Assembly: GCA_035536915.1 (NCBI GenBank)
Contig: DATLNE010000009.1
Location: 48,633-112,632 of the forward strand
DNA from: Acidimicrobiales bacterium
GTDB lineage: Bacteria > Actinomycetota > Acidimicrobiia > Acidimicrobiales > JAHWLA01
DNA: 64,000 bases
Direction: 5' to 3'
Shown here one piece after another: positions 39,311-47,834 of this stretch. The notes under the pieces were generated by a model. The model was not told the DNA's origin. It worked only from the letters and a program-made list of their open reading frames with translations, and did no database searches. Numbering within the stretch: the stretch's first letter is position 1; every line of letters starts with the position of its first letter. Position numbers and translations under genes: made by a program.

Positions 39311-40738
39311 CTAGGAGTAGACGAAGACGGGCGTGCCCAGCGGCATGAGGTTCGCCGCCCAGATGAAGTCGATGGCGCCGTTGGAGACGCGGGCGCAGCC
39401 GTGGGAGGCCGGGTACGGCGGGATGCTGGGCGAGCCGTGGATGGCGTAGCCGCCGGTGAAGTACTTGGGCCGCCACAGGTTGCCCAGGTCGGATGTGCGC
39501 ATCCCGTTGATGTGCCGGTAGATGGAGAACGAGCCTTCCGGCGTGCGGGCCACCGCGGTGCCGCCCTCGGTGCGGTAGCGGTCCCCGTTGCCGGTGGAGG
39601 TGTTGAAGATCCACAGCGGTTGGCCGTCGCGCACCACGGTGATGATCTGGCGCGACTTGTCGATCTCCACCGCGTAGCCGCTGCGGCTCCGCACGGGCGG
39701 GCGCACGGCTCGCTCCAGGGCGCTGCGTTCGGCACCGCCGATCGTGCCGGTGCGCGGCAACCCGGCGGCCTTCTGCAAGGCCCACGTGGCCTGTTGCATC
39801 AAGAAGCCCGACTGGCCGTCGACGGGCACCCAGTAGCCCAGCTCGTACATGCGTTGTTGCACCGCCTGCACCGAGTGGCCCAGCGAGCCGGGCGCCATGA
39901 TGTCGGCGCCCGAGGCGATCCAGTAGCCGCCGCCGGTCGGCACCGCGGCGATGGCGACGGCCTTCTTGCCCGGCGGCACCCGGCCCGAGCCCGAGCCGTA
40001 GAAGCCTGCGTCGCCGAAGGTGAACACGCCGCCGTCGGCCCCCGCCATCCAGTAGCCGTTCCCCGTGGGGGTGGTGGCCATCGAGGTGATGGGCCGCACC
40101 AGCTTGATCGAGCCGGTGGAGCCCAGGAAGGGGGCGTTGAAGGCGAAGATGCCGCCGTCGGAGGCCACCATCCAATAGCCGCCGCTCGGGTGGGCGGCCA
40201 TGCCGACGACCGGCTGGTTCAGCCTCGTGCCGCCCATGGAGCCGTAGAACGCGGCGTTGCCGAAGGTGAAGATGCCGCCGTCACGGGCCACCAGCCAGTA
40301 GCCGCCGCCGTCGGGGGTCGAGGCCATGCCGACAATGGGCTGGTTGAGGTGCTGTCCGCCCATGGAGCCGTAGAAAGCGGCGCTGCCGTAGGTGAAGATG
40401 CCGCCGTCGGAGGCCACCAACCAGTAGCCCGTGCCACTGGGATGGGCGGCCATGGCCACGATCGGCTTGTTCAGCGGCAGGTGGCCGGCGGAGCCGTGGA
40501 AGGGGGCGTTGAAGGTGAAGATGCCGCCGTCGGAGGCCACCAACCAGTAGCCGTTGCCGGCGGCCGGTGCCATGCCCACGATGGGCGAGGCCAAGCGGGT
40601 GCCCTCGGTGGAGCCGTGGAAGGGGGCGGAGCCGAAGGTGAAGACCGTGGGGTCGCCGCCGCCCTCGGCGTAGGCCGGTAAGAGAAGCGTCGAAGCGACG
40701 ACGGCGACGATCAGGACGAGGGCGCGCATACGGGACAC
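39311..40738 (-). CDS. Secreted L,D-transpeptidase with propeller-like repeats and a peptidoglycan-binding domain
   Basis: A 475-residue exported protein. Residues 1-24 are a signal peptide (LVLIVAVVASTLLLPAYA). Six repeats of about 41 residues (31-277) share GYWLVASDGGIFTFG and AAFYGSMGG-type cores. A peptidoglycan-binding-like helical segment follows (about 285-345), then the YkuD catalytic domain (about 353-475) with H434 in YAIHGSP and C448 in SHGCARVSN. It would form 3-3 crosslinks or attach proteins in the wall. The GTG start at 40738 lies nine bases after TACCAT; ATG 40729 is an alternative. Confidence 0.9.
   Translation of the reverse strand: MSRMRALVLIVAVVASTLLLPAYAEGGGDPTVFTFGSAPFHGSTEGTRLASPIVGMAPAAGNGYWLVASDGGIFTFNAPFHGSAGHLPLNKPIVAMAAHPSGTGYWLVASDGGIFTYGSAAFYGSMGGQHLNQPIVGMASTPDGGGYWLVARDGGIFTFGNAAFYGSMGGTRLNQPVVGMAAHPSGGYWMVASDGGIFAFNAPFLGSTGSIKLVRPITSMATTPTGNGYWMAGADGGVFTFGDAGFYGSGSGRVPPGKKAVAIAAVPTGGGYWIASGADIMAPGSLGHSVQAVQQRMYELGYWVPVDGQSGFLMQQATWALQKAAGLPRTGTIGGAERSALERAVRPPVRSRSGYAVEIDKSRQIITVVRDGQPLWIFNTSTGNGDRYRTEGGTAVARTPEGSFSIYRHINGMRTSDLGNLWRPKYFTGGYAIHGSPSIPPYPASHGCARVSNGAIDFIWAANLMPLGTPVFVYS
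39908..40648 (-). repeat. Six tandem coding repeats of about 123 bases
   Basis: The repeat region of the L,D-transpeptidase. Units begin near residues 31, 72, 113, 154, 194 and 235 and share the codons for DGGIFTFG-x-A-x-F-x-GS followed by a variable stretch and GYW. The close DNA similarity of the units points to recent duplication or conversion between them. Confidence 0.8.
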
Positions 40739-40794
40739 GGCGGTGCATGGTACCGACCGGTAAGGAACACCCGTTCATCGGCCGATAGAAGGGC

Positions 40795-41625
40795 ATGCCC
40801 TATTCGGCTGAGATCAGTCGCGCCAACCCGACGTGCTTCTTGTTCCTCATCGACCAGTCGGAATCGATGCGGGACCCCATCGGTGGCGGCGACGTGCCCA
40901 TGCAGAAGGCCGAGGCCGTGGCCGACGCCGTCAACCGCCTGCTCTCGGAGCTGTCGATCAAGTGCGCCAAAGAAGACGGCGTCCGCGACTACTTCCACGT
41001 CGGCGTCATCGGTTACGGCGCCAAGGTCGGCCCCATCTTCGACGGCGCCTTGGCCGGACGCGACCTGGTGCCGCTGAGTGAGGTAGCTGCCCAGCCCGCT
41101 CGGGTCGAGGAGCGCACCCGCCCGGCCAGCCGAGGGCGTTCGGCTTTGGCCGTCAAAGTGCCCACGTGGTTTTCGCCCGTGGCCTTCGGCGACACGCCGA
41201 TGACCGGCGCGCTCACGCTGGCCCGCACCGTGCTGGCTCGGTGGCTGGCCGAGCACCCCGGCGCCTTCCCGCCCATCGTGGTCAACGTCACCGACGGCGA
41301 GTCCACCGACGGCGACCCGTCGCCCGCCGCCGCCGCCCTGCGCGGGCTGGGCTCGACCGACGGCAACGTCTTGTTGTTCAACCTCCACCTGTCGTCGGAC
41401 CAGAGCGACCCGGTGGTGTTCCCCTCCGGCGACGACCACTTGCCCGACGACTACGCCCGGCTGCTCTTCCGCATGTCGAGCCCGTTGCCCGACGACATGC
41501 GCAACGCGGCTGTGCGGCGCGACGTGTCGATGTCGGACGGGGCGCGGGGCTTCGCCTTCAACGCCGACATCTCCAGCATCGTGCAGTTCCTCGATGTCGG
41601 CACCCAGGTGATGGACCTGCGCTAA
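40795..41625 (+). CDS. vWA-domain protein, TerY-like (first gene of a TerY-P type triad)
   Basis: A 276-residue von Willebrand factor A domain protein. The metal-ion-dependent adhesion site is LFLIDQSESMRDP (D20-x-S22-x-S24), with the later MIDAS threonine region at FGDTPMTGALTLA and VVNVTDGESTDGDPSP. The domain occupies nearly the whole protein and there is no signal peptide. In TerY-P triads the vWA protein is phosphorylated by the linked kinase and dephosphorylated by the PP2C enzyme. The stop overlaps the phosphatase ATG (TAATG). Confidence 0.88.
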   Translation: MPYSAEISRANPTCFLFLIDQSESMRDPIGGGDVPMQKAEAVADAVNRLLSELSIKCAKEDGVRDYFHVGVIGYGAKVGPIFDGALAGRDLVPLSEVAAQPARVEERTRPASRGRSALAVKVPTWFSPVAFGDTPMTGALTLARTVLARWLAEHPGAFPPIVVNVTDGESTDGDPSPAAAALRGLGSTDGNVLLFNLHLSSDQSDPVVFPSGDDHLPDDYARLLFRMSSPLPDDMRNAAVRRDVSMSDGARGFAFNADISSIVQFLDVGTQVMDLR

Positions 41626-42371
41626 TGCGCGTATCCGTGTCCACGCTGTGGGTGCCACGCGCGGGCAGCACGGTGGCCCAGTACGAGGACGCCTTCTACC
41701 CGCCCGCCGACGGCCCCCGCCACGCCCGCCGGTTGCGCTTCGCGGTGGCCGACGGCGCCAGCGAGTCGATGTTGGCCGGACTGTGGGCCGGGCTGCTCGT
41801 GCGCACGTGGTGCAAGGCCCGGCGCCGTTCTCTCTCGCAGATCTTGGAGTTGGCCAAGGGCGCGTGGGACGTGGAGCTGGCCGCCTACCTCGAAGACCGC
41901 GACCGCACCGACCGCCCCATCCAGTGGTTCGAGGAACCGGGATTGGAGCGCGGCGCCTTCGCCACCTTGCTCGGGGTCGCCTTTTCCACCAAGTCGCCGT
42001 CGAGCGGCGAGTGGGAAGCCACTGGGCTGGGAGACAGCTGCCTGTTCCAGGTGCGCGGCGGCGACCTGTTGAGCGCCTTCCCGTTGAAGTCGTCGAGCGA
42101 GTTCGACAACACGCCCACACTGGTGCCGAGCCGCACCGACGCACCCGCTGCAGAAGTCGAACGCGGCGACTGGCGCACGGGCGACACCTTCTTCCTCGCT
42201 ACCGACGCGGTGGCGGCGTGGTTCCTGCGCTCGCACGAGGGAGGCGGCGCGCCGTGGGACGAGCTCGCCGGACTGGGCGCCGTGCAGTTCCCCGACTGGG
42301 CCGCGGCCCGGCGGGCCGACCGGACCTTGCGCAACGACGACGCCACCGTCGTGCGCATCGTGGTGGCGTAG
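41625..42371 (+). CDS. PP2C-like protein phosphatase (second gene of the triad)
   Basis: A 248-residue PP2C-superfamily phosphatase. The metal-binding first motif is RFAVADGASESM (D43, G44), the middle motif ATGLGDSCLFQVRGG, then GDTFFLATDAVAAWFL and the last metal aspartate in RNDDATVVRIVV. This is the divergent PP2C type found with TerY-like vWA genes. ATG 41625 overlaps the vWA stop by one base and the kinase gene begins right after its stop, so all three are translated as a unit. Confidence 0.88.
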   Translation: MRVSVSTLWVPRAGSTVAQYEDAFYPPADGPRHARRLRFAVADGASESMLAGLWAGLLVRTWCKARRRSLSQILELAKGAWDVELAAYLEDRDRTDRPIQWFEEPGLERGAFATLLGVAFSTKSPSSGEWEATGLGDSCLFQVRGGDLLSAFPLKSSSEFDNTPTLVPSRTDAPAAEVERGDWRTGDTFFLATDAVAAWFLRSHEGGGAPWDELAGLGAVQFPDWAAARRADRTLRNDDATVVRIVVA

Positions 42372-44477
42372 ATGGACGGGCCCCGCGGCGCCGACTACCT
42401 CGAAGCCCTGCAGTTCCCCGAGGAGTCGTTCCGCGACCCCGAACTGGCGGCGGGCGCTGTCGAGCTGTCGGCGCTGGGACTGCCCCGCCCGGTGAGCGGC
42501 AACGTGGCGTCGGTGTTCAAGGTGACGGCGCCGTCGGGCCGTGCCTATGCCGTGCGGTGCTTCGTGCGGCGCTACGAGACGTTGTCGGCCCGGTACGCGG
42601 CAGTGGCGCAGCGGCTCGGCAAGGTCGACGGCACGTGGAAGGTCGGCGTCGACTTCCAACCCGAAGGGGTGTTGGTGGGCGACACGTGGCAGCCCATCGT
42701 GAAGATGGACTGGTCGGAAGCGACCCCGTTGCTGCCGTGGGTGGAGGCGCACCTCTGGGACACCGCTGCGCTCTCGTACGTAGCGGCCCGCTTCGCGGCC
42801 GTGGTCGGTGAGCTGCGGGCTGCGGGCATAGCCCACGGCGACCTGCAGCACGGCAACATCCTGGTGGCACCCGGCGGCGACATCCGGCTGGTCGACTACG
42901 ACGGCATGTACGTGCCCGAGATGGCGCGCATGCGGTTGCACAGCAGTGAACTGGGCCATCGCAACTACGCCCACCCTGGGCGCACGCTCGACGACTTCGG
43001 CCCCTACCTCGACGCCTTCCCCTCGTGGGTCGTCTACGCCTCGCTCGCCGCGCTGTCGATCGACCCCCTCCTGTGGGGACGCCTCGACGGCGGCGACGAG
43101 TGCCTGCTGTTCCGGGCCGCCGACTTCGCCGACCCCGATCGTTCCGAGGCCTTCGCCTGCTTCGAGTCGAGCGGCGATGCGCGCTTGGGGGCGTTGGCGT
43201 CGGCGCTGCGTCGGCAAGTGGCGTTGCCGGTCGCCGAGGTGGAGCCGTTGTCGATGCGGGCCGCCCCGCCCGCGCTGCACTTGGGCGGCACTCAAGAACG
43301 CACCCTGCTCGAAGTGCTGCGCACGGCCACCGTTGCCGCGCCTCCTGCCCCTGCGCCTGTCGCAGTGGCGCCGGTCGCGTCCCTCGCCGTGGAAGCGGCG
43401 TTCGGCCCGGAGGTCGACCGGCACCGGCGGTCACTGACCGCTGCGTTGGCGCTGCTCGCCGCGGTCCCCTTCTTAGGCGTCGCGGGTGTCGTGCCTGCGG
43501 GCGCGGCCGTCGCTGCCGCGCTGGTCGGCGCTGCGGGCGCGGCGCGACTGCTGTTGCGGCAGTTCCACGCACTGCCCTCGGTGCAGGCGTCGAAGCCGCA
43601 ACAGGCAGCGTTGACCGCTCGGCGCGCGACCGCCGAGGCCGCCCAACGGCGGGTCGACTCGCTGGCCGCCGCTCGCGCTGCGGTCGACGCCGAAGAGCAA
43701 CAGGCGGCGGCAGCGTTCGCTCGCCTGGAGGACGACTTCCGCCGACGCGAGCAGGCCGAGCTGCAAGTCGTGGACGACGAGTTAAAGCGGGCGGTGGCCG
43801 ATGTCGCCGCCCGGGAACAGGACGTGTCGCGTGCCGAGCGGGCGGAGGCCGACGACGCCCTGCAGGCGCTGCACGCCCAGGTGCTCGACGTCGAGTTGGC
43901 CAACCACCGGGTGGTGCAGGCCAAGCTCCCCGGCATCACCGACAAGGTGGTCTACGGGCTGGCCCTCGACGACATCCGCACGGCGGCCGACATCGCCGAC
44001 GTGGTGGTGGACGACGAGGTGTTCGTGGTGCGGCCCGACGGGCGACGGGTGCGCTCGGCGTCGTTGGGTGAGGCCGAGGCGCGCACCCTGTTGGCATGGC
44101 GTCGGCGCACCGAGGCCCAGTACGCCGACCTGCTGCCAAGCCGGCTGCCGGTCGACCGGGCTGCGGCCATCCGGGCCGCCTACGCCGACAAGCGGGCTGC
44201 CTTGGAGGCCGAGGCCGCCGCCGCCCGCGCCGCCGCCACCCAGCGGGCCGACGAAGCGCGCACCGCGTTGGCGGCACAACGGGCGCGCCGGGGCGAGGAG
44301 TTGCAGCGGGCCCAGATGGCCGCCGCCGCCCGCCGGCTGGAGATCGACCGGGAGCTCGGCCGCGCCCGCAAGGACGCCGCCGAGGCGCAGTTCCGCCTGC
44401 AGGCGGCGGAGCACGACGCGGGTGACGCCCAACACCTCACCCCGAGCGCCTACGTGCGCCTGCTCGTCCGCCGCTGA
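42372..44477 (+). CDS. Divergent protein kinase with membrane hairpin, coiled coils and a helix-hairpin-helix-like region (third gene of the triad)
   Basis: A 701-residue protein. Residues about 30-280 are a divergent kinase domain: the Lys strand reads YAVRCFVRRY (Arg where Lys is usual), the catalytic loop is HGDLQHGNILV near residue 155 and the DFG position reads DYDG near 175. Two hydrophobic segments lie at about 354-396, coiled coils at about 415-510 and 575-690, and a helix-hairpin-helix-like segment LPGITDKVVYGLALDDI near 519. Kinases with this catalytic loop and HhH ending are the partners of TerY and PP2C. A long hairpin overlaps its stop. Confidence 0.86.
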   Translation: MDGPRGADYLEALQFPEESFRDPELAAGAVELSALGLPRPVSGNVASVFKVTAPSGRAYAVRCFVRRYETLSARYAAVAQRLGKVDGTWKVGVDFQPEGVLVGDTWQPIVKMDWSEATPLLPWVEAHLWDTAALSYVAARFAAVVGELRAAGIAHGDLQHGNILVAPGGDIRLVDYDGMYVPEMARMRLHSSELGHRNYAHPGRTLDDFGPYLDAFPSWVVYASLAALSIDPLLWGRLDGGDECLLFRAADFADPDRSEAFACFESSGDARLGALASALRRQVALPVAEVEPLSMRAAPPALHLGGTQERTLLEVLRTATVAAPPAPAPVAVAPVASLAVEAAFGPEVDRHRRSLTAALALLAAVPFLGVAGVVPAGAAVAAALVGAAGAARLLLRQFHALPSVQASKPQQAALTARRATAEAAQRRVDSLAAARAAVDAEEQQAAAAFARLEDDFRRREQAELQVVDDELKRAVADVAAREQDVSRAERAEADDALQALHAQVLDVELANHRVVQAKLPGITDKVVYGLALDDIRTAADIADVVVDDEVFVVRPDGRRVRSASLGEAEARTLLAWRRRTEAQYADLLPSRLPVDRAAAIRAAYADKRAALEAEAAAARAAATQRADEARTALAAQRARRGEELQRAQMAAAARRLEIDRELGRARKDAAEAQFRLQAAEHDAGDAQHLTPSAYVRLLVRR

Positions 44478-44535
44478 CGGGTTCTGGTCCGTAGATCCGG
44501 CGCCAGGGCGCCGGATCTACGGACCAGAACGTCAG
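44474..44535. terminator. Near-perfect 29-bp hairpin overlapping two convergent stop codons
   Basis: A perfect 24-bp inverted repeat (44481-44504 with 44507-44530) with an AG centre, extended by CTGAC/GTCAG after a two-base bulge. It contains the kinase stop codon (44475-44477) in one arm and the SDR stop codon (44532-44534) in the other. No T-tract. Likely a bidirectional terminator. Confidence 0.75.
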
Positions 44536-45275
44536 GGCGTGACCAAGGCGCCGCCGTCGATGACCATGGTGTGGCCGGTCATCCAGGAGGCGGCGTCGGA
44601 GGCGAGGAACAAGGCGGCGTTGGCGATGTCCTCGGGCTCGCCCAGGCGCTTCAACGGGAGTCGGGCGGCGACGGCATCGCCAGCGGGCTCCCACAGGGCG
44701 CGGGCGAAGTCGGTCTTGACCAACCCGGGGGCGAGCCCGTTGACCCGCACCTTGGGACCGAGCTCGGCGGCCAACTGCTTGGTCAGGTGGACGACAGCCG
44801 CCTTGGTGGCGTTGTAGTAGCCGATGAACGGCTCCACCGACATGCCGCCGATGGACGCCAGGTTGACGATCGACCCGCCTCGTTCCTCCATGGTGGCCCG
44901 CCACGCCAGCTGCGACCACAGCACGATCCCCCACTGGTTGACCTGCGTCGTCTTCTCGGCCCGCCCGCGGTCGATGTCGACGAGCGGGCCCATGTAGGGG
45001 TTGGTGGCGGCGTTGTTCACCAGGATGTCGAGCCCGCCCAGGCGGTCGACGGTGGCGGCCACGCACGCCGCGGCCTGGTCCTCGTCGCCCGCGTTGGCGG
45101 CGAACCACTCGACCTCGCCGGCCATGGTCGAGGCCGCCTCTTTGAGGGCGTCCTCCTTGCGCGACGAGATCATCACCCGGGCACCTGCGGCGGCATAGGC
45201 GGCGGCAATCGCCTTGCCGATCCCCCGTGATCCCCCGGTGACCAGCGCGACCTTGCCGTCCAGTCTGAGTTCCAT
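44532..45275 (-). CDS. Short-chain dehydrogenase/reductase
   Basis: NAD(P)-dependent SDR of 247 residues. Cofactor motif [20 protein letters not shown], catalytic Ser in NLASIGGMS and the [10 protein letters not shown] motif with Tyr and Lys; C-terminus ends [14 protein letters not shown]. Actinobacterial FabG-like enzymes of this kind often act in acyl-CoA or steroid oxidation. ATG 45275 follows TAGGGT by eight bases, so the transcript appears leaderless. Divergent from the DUF255 gene. Substrate unknown. Confidence 0.92.
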   Translation of the reverse strand: MELRLDGKVALVTGGSRGIGKAIAAAYAAAGARVMISSRKEDALKEAASTMAGEVEWFAANAGDEDQAAACVAATVDRLGGLDILVNNAATNPYMGPLVDIDRGRAEKTTQVNQWGIVLWSQLAWRATMEERGGSIVNLASIGGMSVEPFIGYYNATKAAVVHLTKQLAAELGPKVRVNGLAPGLVKTDFARALWEPAGDAVAARLPLKRLGEPEDIANAALFLASDAASWMTGHTMVIDGGALVTP

Positions 45276-45282
45276 GGGCGAC

Positions 45283-45292
45283 ACCCTAGGCT
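45283..45292. promoter_or_regulatory. Overlapping divergent -10 elements (SDR and DUF255 genes)
   Basis: ACCCTAGGCT carries TAGGGT on the minus strand (45288 to 45283), eight bases before the SDR ATG, and TAGGCT on the plus strand (45287-45292), eight bases before the DUF255 ATG. The two hexamers share two base pairs, so both leaderless transcripts start from one small site only 24 bases wide between start codons. Confidence 0.55.
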
Positions 45293-45299
45293 CGGCACC

Positions 45300-47252
45300 A
45301 TGAATCGGCTTGCGGCGGAAACCAGCCCGTATCTGCGCCAGCACGCGGACAACCCGGTCGACTGGTACCCGTGGAACGACGAGGCCTTCGAGCGCGCCCG
45401 GGCCGAGGACAAGCCGGTGCTGTTGTCGGTCGGGTACTCGGCCTGCCACTGGTGCCACGTGATGGCTCACGAGTCGTTCGAGGACGCCGCCACCGCGGCG
45501 GTGATGAACGAGCTGTTCGTCAACATCAAGGTCGACCGGGAAGAGCGGCCCGACGTCGACGCCGTCTACATGGAGGCGGTGCAGGCCGTCACCGGCCAAG
45601 GCGGGTGGCCCATGACCGTGTTCCTGACTCCGGACGGCCGGCCGTTCTTCGGTGGCACGTACTTCCCCCCTCGGTCGATGCACGGGCGTCCTGGCTTCGT
45701 GGAGCTCATGCAGGCGGTGGCCGAGGCGTGGCGCACAGAGCGCCCGCAGGTCGAGGCCCAGGCCGACCAGCTGGCCGAGGCCGTCCGGTCGCGCACCACG
45801 GTCGAGGGTTCCGGGGGCGGCTCGGTGGCGCCCGCGCTCTTGGAACGGGGATACGCCGCGTTGCGCTCGTCGTTCGACCCCGAATGGGGCGGCTTCGGGC
45901 GGGCGCCCAAGTTCCCCATGCCGGCGAACTTGGAGTTGTTGCTGCGGGCGTGGTCGCATAATCGAAGCGACGACACGCAACAGATGGTGGTGACGACGTT
46001 GGACGCCATGGCGTCGGGCGGCATCTACGACCATCTCGGGGGCGGGTTCTCCCGCTACTCGGTCGACGCCTTCTGGATGGTCCCCCACTTCGAAAAGATG
46101 CTCTACGACAACGCCTTGTTGGTGTCGGTGTACCTGCACGCGTGGCAGGCCTTCGGTGAGGCCCGCTACCAGCAGGTGGTGGAAGAGACCGTGGGCTACG
46201 TGCTGCGCGACCTGCGGTCGCCCGAAGGCGGCGTGTACTCGGCCGAGGACGCCGACTCCGAAGGCGAAGAGGGCAAGTTCTACGTCTGGCGCATCGAGGA
46301 CCTGGAGCCTGAGCTGGTCGAGTGGTACGGCGCCACCACGTCGGGCAACTTCGAGGGCCACAACATCCTGCACCGGCCGGTGCGAGGCGACCTGCTGCGG
46401 CCCGCCGAGGTGGAGGCGGCCCGGCAACGGCAGTTCGAGTTGCGGGAGAAGCGGGTGCGGCCCGGGCTCGACGACAAAGTGGTGACCGAGTGGAACGGCA
46501 TGTTCGTCGCCGGGCTGGCCTCGGCGGGGGCCGCCTTCGGCCGTGACGAGTGGGTGCGCACGGCCGAAGAGACAGCGGAGTTCCTGTGGTCGACGTTGCG
46601 CCGGGCGGACGGCCGGTGGCTGCGATCGTGGCAGCGTGACGGCGAGGCCCGGGTGCTGGCGTACGCCGTCGACTACGCGTGGTTGGTGGAGGCGTTCGTG
46701 CGGTTGGCCGAGGCCTCGGGCCGGGCGGTGTGGATCGAACGGGCCCGGGAGGTGGCCGACGGGTTGCTGTCGTTGTTCGCCGATCCTGACGGTGCGGGCT
46801 TCTTCACCACCGGCCACGACGCCGAACGGCTGATCGTGCGGCAGAAGGACCTCTTCGACGGGGCCACGCCTGCCGCCAACTCGGTGGCCTGCGTGGCGCT
46901 GTTGCGGCTCGCCGCCCTCACCGGCGACGAGCGGTACTCGGCCGCGGCCGGAGGCGTGCTGTCGCTGCTGGCCGAGCCCATGGAGCACCACCCGGCGGCG
47001 TTCTCGTGGCTGCTCGGCGCCGTCGACCTGGTGGTCACCGGGGTGACCGAGGTCGCCGTGGTGGGCGATCGCCCCGACCTGGTGCGGGCCGTGCAGGAGC
47101 GCTACCTGCCGACCGCCGTTCTGGCGTGGGGCGAGCCCTACGGGTCACCGCTGTGGGAGAGCCGGTCCGACGGCTTGGCCTACGTGTGCCGCAACTACGC
47201 CTGCCAGTCCCCCGCCCCCGACATCGACACCCTCCTCCGCCAACTCGCCTGA
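45300..47252 (+). CDS. DUF255 thioredoxin-fold protein (YyaL/Spermatogenesis-associated 20 family)
   Basis: A 650-residue protein with an N-terminal thioredoxin-like domain ([23 protein letters not shown] at C49-C52, [16 protein letters not shown] strand, [20 protein letters not shown]) followed by an (alpha/alpha)6-barrel glycosidase-like domain ([53 protein letters not shown]). The family is widespread but its reaction is unproven. ATG 45300 has TAGGCT eight bases upstream. Complete. Confidence 0.93.
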   Translation: MNRLAAETSPYLRQHADNPVDWYPWNDEAFERARAEDKPVLLSVGYSACHWCHVMAHESFEDAATAAVMNELFVNIKVDREERPDVDAVYMEAVQAVTGQGGWPMTVFLTPDGRPFFGGTYFPPRSMHGRPGFVELMQAVAEAWRTERPQVEAQADQLAEAVRSRTTVEGSGGGSVAPALLERGYAALRSSFDPEWGGFGRAPKFPMPANLELLLRAWSHNRSDDTQQMVVTTLDAMASGGIYDHLGGGFSRYSVDAFWMVPHFEKMLYDNALLVSVYLHAWQAFGEARYQQVVEETVGYVLRDLRSPEGGVYSAEDADSEGEEGKFYVWRIEDLEPELVEWYGATTSGNFEGHNILHRPVRGDLLRPAEVEAARQRQFELREKRVRPGLDDKVVTEWNGMFVAGLASAGAAFGRDEWVRTAEETAEFLWSTLRRADGRWLRSWQRDGEARVLAYAVDYAWLVEAFVRLAEASGRAVWIERAREVADGLLSLFADPDGAGFFTTGHDAERLIVRQKDLFDGATPAANSVACVALLRLAALTGDERYSAAAGGVLSLLAEPMEHHPAAFSWLLGAVDLVVTGVTEVAVVGDRPDLVRAVQERYLPTAVLAWGEPYGSPLWESRSDGLAYVCRNYACQSPAPDIDTLLRQLA

Positions 47253-47278
47253 ACGACTCCGAGACGAACTTGAGGGCC

Positions 47279-47308
47279 TTGACAAACTGTACAGAGTTCT
47301 GTACAGTT
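47279..47308 (+). promoter_or_regulatory. Consensus promoter with embedded palindromic operator for the Phd/RelE unit
   Basis: TTGACA (47279-47284), a 17-base spacer and TACAGT (47302-47307) form a near-ideal housekeeping promoter; the ATG follows seven bases later, so the mRNA is leaderless. An 11-bp perfect inverted repeat, AACTGTACAGA (47285-47295) and TCTGTACAGTT (47298-47308) with a two-base centre, fills the spacer and covers the -10 element, as expected for the autorepressor site of a toxin-antitoxin operon. Confidence 0.82.
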
Positions 47309-47313
47309 GTCTC

Positions 47314-47577
47314 ATGCCCACGCGCGAGCCAACTGTTGCCGACACCGCGAGCCTCACCGAGACGCGTGACAACCTGAGCGAGATCCTCGATGAGGTGTGT
47401 GCTACCGGACGAGAGTTCGTCATCACGCGCCACGGAAGACCCGTTGCGGTAATTCTCGCCCACGATGAACATGAGTCGATGATCGAGACGCTCAACATCC
47501 TTTCCGATCGTGCCACTATGGATGCCCTAACGGAAGCGGAGAGCGACGCATCTGACGGGGGCATCGTTGAACTCTGA
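47314..47577 (+). CDS. Phd/YefM family antitoxin
   Basis: An 87-residue antitoxin. The DNA-binding and dimerisation part reads SLTETRDNLSEILDEVCATGREFVITRHGRPVAVIL, the Phd/YefM pattern, and the acidic tail from residue 52 (ETLNILSD to ASDGGIVEL) would wrap the toxin. ATG 47314 is fixed by the promoter. Base composition is less GC-rich than in flanking genes, suggesting acquisition. The toxin gene starts 14 bases downstream. Confidence 0.93.
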   Translation: MPTREPTVADTASLTETRDNLSEILDEVCATGREFVITRHGRPVAVILAHDEHESMIETLNILSDRATMDALTEAESDASDGGIVEL

Positions 47578-47591
47578 CCGGCGATTCTGAC

Positions 47592-47834
47592 ATGGTTCGA
47601 CTAACCCATCGTGCGCAAAAAGACCTCGCGGAGCTTCCTCCGAAGCTCCGCGAGAAAGCGGAGATTCTCCTGCGACGACTAGACAACGAGCCGACATTAG
47701 GGAAGAAGCTCCTTGGCGCGCTGCGGGAGTACCGTTCGGCGCGTCTCGGTCGCTCCCACCGCGTGATTTACAAGCTCGAAAATCAAGGACCGCTTGTAAT
47801 GACGATCTCTCCTCGGCGGGATTCGTATCGATGA
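47592..47834 (+). CDS. RelE/ParE family toxin
   Basis: An 80-residue toxin of the RelE superfamily. It has RLTHRAQKDLAELPPKLREKAEILLRRL, LREYRSARLGRSHRVIYKL and the C-terminal ISPRRDSYR, with Arg and Tyr residues in positions used by RelE ribonucleases for ribosome-dependent mRNA cleavage. ATG 47592. Its stop overlaps the start of a third gene by four bases, which is unusual for a two-gene module. Confidence 0.9.
   Translation: MVRLTHRAQKDLAELPPKLREKAEILLRRLDNEPTLGKKLLGALREYRSARLGRSHRVIYKLENQGPLVMTISPRRDSYR

Noticed and set aside
39908..40648. Regular repeats that could suggest a CRISPR array or satellite
   Set aside because: The units are about 123 bases, in frame, and encode a conserved propeller-like peptide with no unique spacers.
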